From NCBI GenBank assembly GCA_903893785.1, contig CAITNQ010000292.1, positions 1-35,409 on the forward strand: a DNA stretch of 35,409 nt, read 5' to 3'. Positions 31,313 to 35,409 of the stretch are shown in pieces. Under the pieces are notes generated by a model. The model ran no database searches. It was not told where the DNA came from and was given only the letters and a program-made list of their open reading frames with translations. The first letter of the stretch is position 1. Each line of letters opens with the position of its first letter. Both the position numbers and the translations under genes were made by a program. This DNA is from an uncultured Gemmatimonadota bacterium. Lineage in GTDB: Bacteria; Latescibacterota; UBA2968; UBA8231.

Positions 31313-32461
31313 ATGGCCTTCGTCGATGGCGCCATGAGCAGCTTCATGGCGTACCGCAACGTCCGCCAGCAGCCGGCGCGCACAGCCGCAACCCTGGCCA
31401 GCACCGGTTTCGCTATCTTGCTGGTGTTCATGCAGCTGGGTTTCTCGCAGACGGCCCGGCGCGCGCATACTTTGCTGTTCGAAATGCTCGACTTCGACCT
31501 CATGGTCACCTCGGACCGTTTCGAGTCGCTCAAGAATGTCCGCGACTTCCCGGCCTCGCGTCTGTACCAGGTGCGGGCCGTGCCCGGCGTGGCGGCGGCG
31601 TCGGGCCTGAATGTGGAGTGGGCCCGATGGCTGGACCCGGACACCGAGACCGCCAGTTCGTGCATGGTCGTGGGTCTCGACCTGGACTCGGCCTTTGTCC
31701 GCGATCCGGTGGCCCGCCGGCAGTTGGAGGCCCTTCGTCGCGGCAACTGCGTCCTCGTCGACACCCTCTCGCACCCGGACTACGGCCCGGTGATTCGCGG
31801 CCGGACCGTTCGGCTCAACGCCGTCAATGTCACCATCGCGGGTGTGTTCCGGTTGGGCACCGACTTCAAAGCCGACGGCCGCGCCTGGATGTCCAACACG
31901 ACTTTCCGCGCCGTGGTGCACCAGGAGGCAGATCGCCTGAGTATGGGCATGGTCAAGCTGCAGCCCGGGGCCCCGGTGGGGGCGGTCCGCGACGCCCTCA
32001 CCCGCGCCCTGCCTCCCGATGTGCTGGTCTTCGACCGCGAGACCTTTGTGCGTCAGGAGCAAGACTACTACACGCAGGTCAAACCCATTGGGCTGTTCTT
32101 CCAGGCCGGCGTCGTCGTTGCTTTCTGCGTCGGCGCCGTGATCCTCTTCCAGGTCCTGGCCACTGACATTGCGACGCGCTTTGCCGAGTTCGCCACCATG
32201 AAAGCTATCGGATTGACCCACCGATTCATCTACGCCATCGGGTTCCAACAGGCGCTGATCTACGGCGTATGCAGTTACCTGCCCGCCCTGCTGCTGGCTT
32301 CGGCGATCTTCGCGTCGGTGGCGCGGGCCACGCGCCTCCCGATTGGCATGGACCTGCCGTTGGCCGCGCTTGTCTTCGTGTTGTCCATCGCCATGTGCGC
32401 CGTTTCCAGCCTGCTGGCGCTGCGCCGGGTCAGGAAGGCCGACCCGGCGGACCTGTTTTGA
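31313..32461 (+). CDS. DevC-type ABC permease, first copy
   Basis: This 382-residue FtsX/MacB-like permease has one helix near the N-terminus (about 23-42, ATLASTGFAILLVFMQLGF), a large periplasmic domain (about 45-255), and three C-terminal helices. The stretch FAEFATMKAIGLTHRFIYAIGFQQALIYG is the coupling region typical of DevC. The end reads VRKADPADLF, closely parallel to the APADLY end of the next permease. It starts at ATG 31313, three bases after the GT4 stop, and overlaps the second permease. Two permeases with a single ATPase gene suggest a heterodimeric transmembrane unit around a homodimer of the ATPase. Confidence 0.92.
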   Translation: MAFVDGAMSSFMAYRNVRQQPARTAATLASTGFAILLVFMQLGFSQTARRAHTLLFEMLDFDLMVTSDRFESLKNVRDFPASRLYQVRAVPGVAAASGLNVEWARWLDPDTETASSCMVVGLDLDSAFVRDPVARRQLEALRRGNCVLVDTLSHPDYGPVIRGRTVRLNAVNVTIAGVFRLGTDFKADGRAWMSNTTFRAVVHQEADRLSMGMVKLQPGAPVGAVRDALTRALPPDVLVFDRETFVRQEQDYYTQVKPIGLFFQAGVVVAFCVGAVILFQVLATDIATRFAEFATMKAIGLTHRFIYAIGFQQALIYGVCSYLPALLLASAIFASVARATRLPIGMDLPLAALVFVLSIAMCAVSSLLALRRVRKADPADLF

Positions 32462-33600
32462 CCGTGTTCAGCGGCAAGTCTGTGGCGCTGAGCTGGCACA
32501 TTGTGGTGCACGACCGGCGACGATTGCTGCTGTGGTTGTGTGGCATCGCGTTCTCGGTGCTCATCATGTTCATGGAACTGGGATTCTACAACGGGCTGAA
32601 CGACAGCCAAGCCGTCTTGCCCACGCTGCTGCGCGCCGACCTGGTGGTGCTGGACCACGAGCGCACCAACCTGCTCAAGAATGACCGCTTCAACCAGCTC
32701 CGCCTGGGCATGGCCCAAGCGGCACCGGAGGTGGCCGAAGTCATTCCCTTCTACGAAGGATTTACGACACTGCGCAATCCGCAGAGCCGGCAGATACGCA
32801 AGATCTACGTGCTGGCCTTTCCGCCCGGCAGCCAGGCGCTGAAGGTGCCGGGTCTGGCTGCGCTGGAGCCTCTGCTGCTGGCGCCCTCAACGGTGGTCTA
32901 CGACTCCCGGTCACGCTACATCTTCGGCCGCGTTGACAGCGGCATGGTGGTGGAATTGGAAACCGGCCTGCGCCACCAGGTGGTGGGCACCGTGGCCCTG
33001 GGCCCCAATTTCGGTTTCGATGGCTATCTGCTGATGAGCGGCGGCACCTGGAAGGCCTTGGGCAACAGCGACAACGTCTCCCTGGGCCTGATCCGCCTGC
33101 GCCCCGGCAGCTCGGTCGCCGATGTCCAACGCCGCCTGCGGGCGCAGTTGCCTCCTGATGTCGTCCTGCTGACCCCGGCGCAGCTGTGGCGGCGCGAGGT
33201 CGAGTTCACCACTCGGGCCACGCCCTCCGGCGTCATCTTCGGCACGGGTCTGGCCATCGGTTTGGTGATCGGCGTCGTTATCTGCTACCAGATCCTCTTC
33301 CAGGCCATCTGGCAGAACTTGCCCCAGTATGCCACGCTCAAAGCCATGGGCTTCACCAATCGTCACCTGGTTTGGGTGGTGATGCAGCAGGCGCTCATCC
33401 TGTCGGCACTGGGTTTCCTGCCGGGTTTGGCCGCCGGCGGGCTGCTCTATGCGTTGATCGAACTCCGCACCAGCATCATCATGGACCTGACGCTGGGGCG
33501 GGCCAGCCTGATCTTCTCCTTGACGGTGCTGATGTGTTGCCTGGCCGGGCTGTTGGCAGTCGGCAAAGCAACCCGGGCCGCACCGGCGGACCTCTACTGA
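32458..33600 (+). CDS. DevC-type ABC permease, second copy
   Basis: This about 380-residue paralogue of the first permease has the same plan: N-terminal helix (LLLWLCGIAFSVLIMFMELGFYNG), a periplasmic domain of about 215 residues, and three C-terminal helices with LPQYATLKAMGFTNRHLVWVVMQQALILS. The start is not certain. TTG at 32458 overlaps the previous stop as TTGA, in keeping with the operon's overlap habit; GTG at 32464 is the alternative, and neither has a strong ribosome site. The paralogy suggests an ancient duplication, with two distinct halves of the translocation path. The stop lies two bases before the nucleotidyltransferase ATG. Confidence 0.91.
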   Translation: MTVFSGKSVALSWHIVVHDRRRLLLWLCGIAFSVLIMFMELGFYNGLNDSQAVLPTLLRADLVVLDHERTNLLKNDRFNQLRLGMAQAAPEVAEVIPFYEGFTTLRNPQSRQIRKIYVLAFPPGSQALKVPGLAALEPLLLAPSTVVYDSRSRYIFGRVDSGMVVELETGLRHQVVGTVALGPNFGFDGYLLMSGGTWKALGNSDNVSLGLIRLRPGSSVADVQRRLRAQLPPDVVLLTPAQLWRREVEFTTRATPSGVIFGTGLAIGLVIGVVICYQILFQAIWQNLPQYATLKAMGFTNRHLVWVVMQQALILSALGFLPGLAAGGLLYALIELRTSIIMDLTLGRASLIFSLTVLMCCLAGLLAVGKATRAAPADLY

Positions 33601-33602
33601 CC

Positions 33603-34370
33603 ATGACCCTCCAAGACATTACCGCCGTCATCCTGGCCGCCGGCAGGGGCACGCGCCTCGCGTCGGTGACCGCTCAACCCAAGATCCTGCTCGGCGTGGG
33701 CGGGCAGTCGTTGCTGGAGCGCCACCTGACGGTGCTGCGCGCCCTGGGCGTGTACCGCGTCGCCATGGTCGTCGGCTACCAGCGGCATCAGGTGATGGCG
33801 GCCGCGCAGGCCGCCGGCGCGGGCCTGGACCTGCAGTTTGTCGTCAATGACGACTACCTCACGCACGGCAACGGCTATTCGTTCTACCTTGGGTTGCGCC
33901 ACGCCGTCGGACCCGTGATCGCCTTCGACGGTGACCTGATCTACGAACCGGCCATGCTCGGACGCTTCGCCGCTCCGCCGTGGGGCAATGCGCTGCTGGT
34001 CGGCGCGGGCCGGCTCGACGACGTTGAATGCTCCAAGGTCCTGGTCGACGCCGACGGTCGGGTGCGGCGCACAGTTGAGAAGCGCCTGGTGGAACCGGCG
34101 GAACTGGCGCAGTGGCGCTTCGTCGGTGAGAGCATGGGGGTGTTGCGCTTCGATGCGGCGGGCCGGTTGGCCTGGGTCGCCGCCTGTGAGCGCTTCTTCG
34201 CTGACCCGGCGCGTCTGCTGGACAACTGGGAGCAGATCCTCAACCGCTACCTTGCCGAGTTGAGCCTGGGCCATGCCCTGGAACGCGACCCCCGCTGGGT
34301 GGAGATCGACACTCCCGAGGACTTCAGCCGTGCGGTGGCCCTGTTCGCGGCTGGAGGCCCGCAGCCGTGA
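33603..34370 (+). CDS. LicC-like nucleotidyltransferase
   Basis: This 255-residue cytoplasmic enzyme of the sugar-1-phosphate and phosphocholine nucleotidyltransferase superfamily has the opening AVILAAGRGTRLASVTAQPK (Lys27), the classic LAAGxGxRL...PK loop. The metal-binding acid lies in VIAFDGDLIYEP (Asp109, Asp111), and THGNGYSFYLGL resembles the NN-x-S-x-Y-x-A segment of CTP:phosphocholine cytidylyltransferases. The start is ATG 33603. Because a LicD-like gene overlaps it by four bases (GTGA), the likely role is to make a CDP-activated phospho-alcohol that the LicD-like enzyme transfers. No choline kinase or choline importer is in view, so the activated group is unknown and a nucleotide sugar is an alternative. 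Confidence 0.85.
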   Translation: MTLQDITAVILAAGRGTRLASVTAQPKILLGVGGQSLLERHLTVLRALGVYRVAMVVGYQRHQVMAAAQAAGAGLDLQFVVNDDYLTHGNGYSFYLGLRHAVGPVIAFDGDLIYEPAMLGRFAAPPWGNALLVGAGRLDDVECSKVLVDADGRVRRTVEKRLVEPAELAQWRFVGESMGVLRFDAAGRLAWVAACERFFADPARLLDNWEQILNRYLAELSLGHALERDPRWVEIDTPEDFSRAVALFAAGGPQP

Positions 34371-35008
34371 GTTCCGCAGCCGTGGGGCCCACTGCCGCGG
34401 CGTTTGGCCGCTGCCTGCGCCTGCTGGTGCGTCACGTCCGCTTCGGCCATCCGCTGGCGCCGGCAACGCGCGTGGCCGTCCGTCACCAGGCGCTGACCTT
34501 GCTGTTCCGCACCGTGAACCGCTACCTGCGCGATCTGGGCGTTGAGCACTGGATTGTCGACGGGACCCTGTTGGGGTACCATCGCCAGGGCGACATCCTC
34601 GCCCATGACAAGGACGTGGACTTCGGTGCCCACGAGCGGGAGTACGACCGCATTCGGGCTGCGGGATCACGCCTGCCGCCCGGCTACCGGTTGTACGATA
34701 CCAGCCATCGCCACCGCGGCCCCAAGCTGTACATCGCCCATCAGGGCTGGGAAGCCGATATCTATTTCTACGAAGACAGAGGTGGACAACTGCGATCCTA
34801 TGCCGACGAGCCCACGGCCGGGTACGCCCAACCCTTCCCGCGCGAGTTCATCTATCCGATCGCGCCGGCACAGTTCCTGGGCGAACCCACCTGCGTGCCG
34901 GCTCAGGTGGTAGCATATCTGGAGCACGCCTACGGCTACATCGGCGCCGACGCGGTCCAGGACCCTGCCACGGGGTACTGGCACCGAAGGACATCGCCTG
35001 ATGACTGA
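34367..35008 (+). CDS. LicD-family phospho-transferase
   Basis: This 213-residue protein of the LicD/fukutin-type nucleotidyltransferase fold moves phosphocholine or a similar phospho-group onto a glycan. The core is WIVDGTLLGYHRQGDILAHDKDVDFG (DGTLLG 65-70; metal-binding Asp81, Asp83 and Asp85), followed by the strand KLYIAHQGWEADIYFYEDR with the third acid. The GTG at 34367 overlaps the preceding stop. It is shorter than the approximately 270 residues of many LicD proteins. Its last twenty or so codons lie inside the first unit of the 124-bp tandem repeat, so the present C-terminus may have been altered by the duplication. Confidence 0.87.
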   Translation: MSSAAVGPTAAAFGRCLRLLVRHVRFGHPLAPATRVAVRHQALTLLFRTVNRYLRDLGVEHWIVDGTLLGYHRQGDILAHDKDVDFGAHEREYDRIRAAGSRLPPGYRLYDTSHRHRGPKLYIAHQGWEADIYFYEDRGGQLRSYADEPTAGYAQPFPREFIYPIAPAQFLGEPTCVPAQVVAYLEHAYGYIGADAVQDPATGYWHRRTSPDD

Positions 35009-35409
35009 AGCGGCGGGGCCGTCGCCGCGGTTACTCGCGGTCCATGGGGTCTGCATCTGGGTCCATGGTACCGACGCGGTCCAGGGCTGCGCCACGGGGT
35101 ACTGGCACCGAAGGACATCGCCTGATGACTGAAGCGGCGGGGCCGTCGCCGCGGTTACCCGCGGTCCATGGGGTCTGCGTCTGGGTCCATGGCGCCGATG
35201 CGGTCCAGGGCTGCGCCACGGGGTGCTGGCACCCAAGGACATCGCCTGATGACTGAAGCGGCGGGGCCGTCGCCGCGGTTGCCCGCGGTCCAGGGGGTCT
35301 GCGTCTGGGTCCATGGCGCCGTTGCGGTCCAGGGCTGCGCCACGGGGTGCTGGCACCGAAGGACATCGCCTGATGACTGAAGCGGCGGAGCCGTCGCCGC
35401 GGTTACCCG
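34942..35409. repeat. 124-bp tandem repeat, about 3.7 units, running off the right edge
   Basis: The anchor GCGGTCCAG recurs at 34952, 35076, 35200 and 35324, an exact 124-base period, with only scattered substitutions between units; the first unit differs most at 34961-34966. Each unit contains the licD 3' end, its stop, and the start of a following frame (ATGACTGA). The likely origin is unequal pairing between GCGGTCCAG and the similar GCGGTCCAT found later in each unit. 124 is not a multiple of three, so each added unit shifts frame. Confidence 0.95.
35001..35409 (+). other. chain of 8-base-overlapping 43-codon frames in the repeat; last one may be the next gene's start
   Basis: ATG codons at 35001, 35125, 35249 and 35373 each sit in ATGACTGA, so every frame begins eight bases before the previous one stops. 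The first three frames are complete (43 residues each, beginning MTEAAGPSPRL and ending RTSPDD) and the fourth leaves the window. All could be by-products of the duplication, with only the last copy leading into the real downstream gene. I recognise no domain. Translation of the short frames is unproven. Confidence 0.4.

Noticed and set aside
34667..35366. Minus-strand open frames through the 124-bp repeat
   Set aside because: The same stop-free sequence is simply read in successive frames because the period is 3n+1; no motif or start signal supports a gene.

Overview
This is a GC-rich window from a Gram-negative, didermic bacterium, shown by a TolC-like outer membrane factor, periplasmic c-type heme motifs and a probable outer-membrane beta protein. 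The mix of NuoLMN, a hybrid sensor kinase with beta-propeller repeats, cytoplasmic-looking glycosidases (GH38, GH78-like, GH123-like), a CE15-like esterase and a DevBCA-type exporter fits an uncultured, carbohydrate-degrading lineage of the PVC/FCB type or a neighbouring candidate phylum. No rRNA or other phylogenetic marker is present, so the phylum stays open. I saw no tRNA, CRISPR, insertion sequence or hairpin followed by a T-run.

Layout: (1) 1-4722, plus strand: the 3' end of a complex I operon, nuoL (partial), nuoM and nuoN coupled by 4-base overlaps, then a small membrane-anchored coiled-coil protein. (2) 4927-9666, minus strand: a very large hybrid histidine kinase with a CBM9-like domain, fourteen propeller blades and a degenerate first receiver. 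(3) 9924-13367: a PHP phosphatase (plus), then on minus a URO-D family protein, a GNAT acetyltransferase and a secreted beta protein. A decayed copy of the URO-D gene's 3' end lies next to it. (4) 13368-17218: a long intergenic region with a consensus sigma-54 promoter and an upstream inverted repeat, driving a small respiratory operon: GcvH-like protein, four-cluster ferredoxin, and an NrfD/HybB-type membrane subunit fused to a triheme cytochrome domain. (5) 17635-26244: an M50 protease that appears to start at CTG, then glycan-degrading genes: GH123-like, GH78-like (minus), GH38 and a CE15-like esterase. (6) 26569-35008: a tightly packed operon of tolC, devB, devA fused to a cyclic-nucleotide-binding domain, a GT4 glycosyltransferase, two devC permeases, a LicC-like nucleotidyltransferase and a LicD-like transferase. 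(7) 34942 to the end: a 124-bp tandem repeat covering the licD stop codon and the following start codon.

The most notable part is the last operon. It combines a tripartite ABC exporter, whose ATPase carries its own nucleotide-sensor domain, with enzymes that could build and phospho-decorate a glycoconjugate. My inference is that it makes and exports a modified glycolipid or similar envelope molecule. The second point of interest is the sigma-54-controlled electron-transfer module, which has no catalytic subunit in view.
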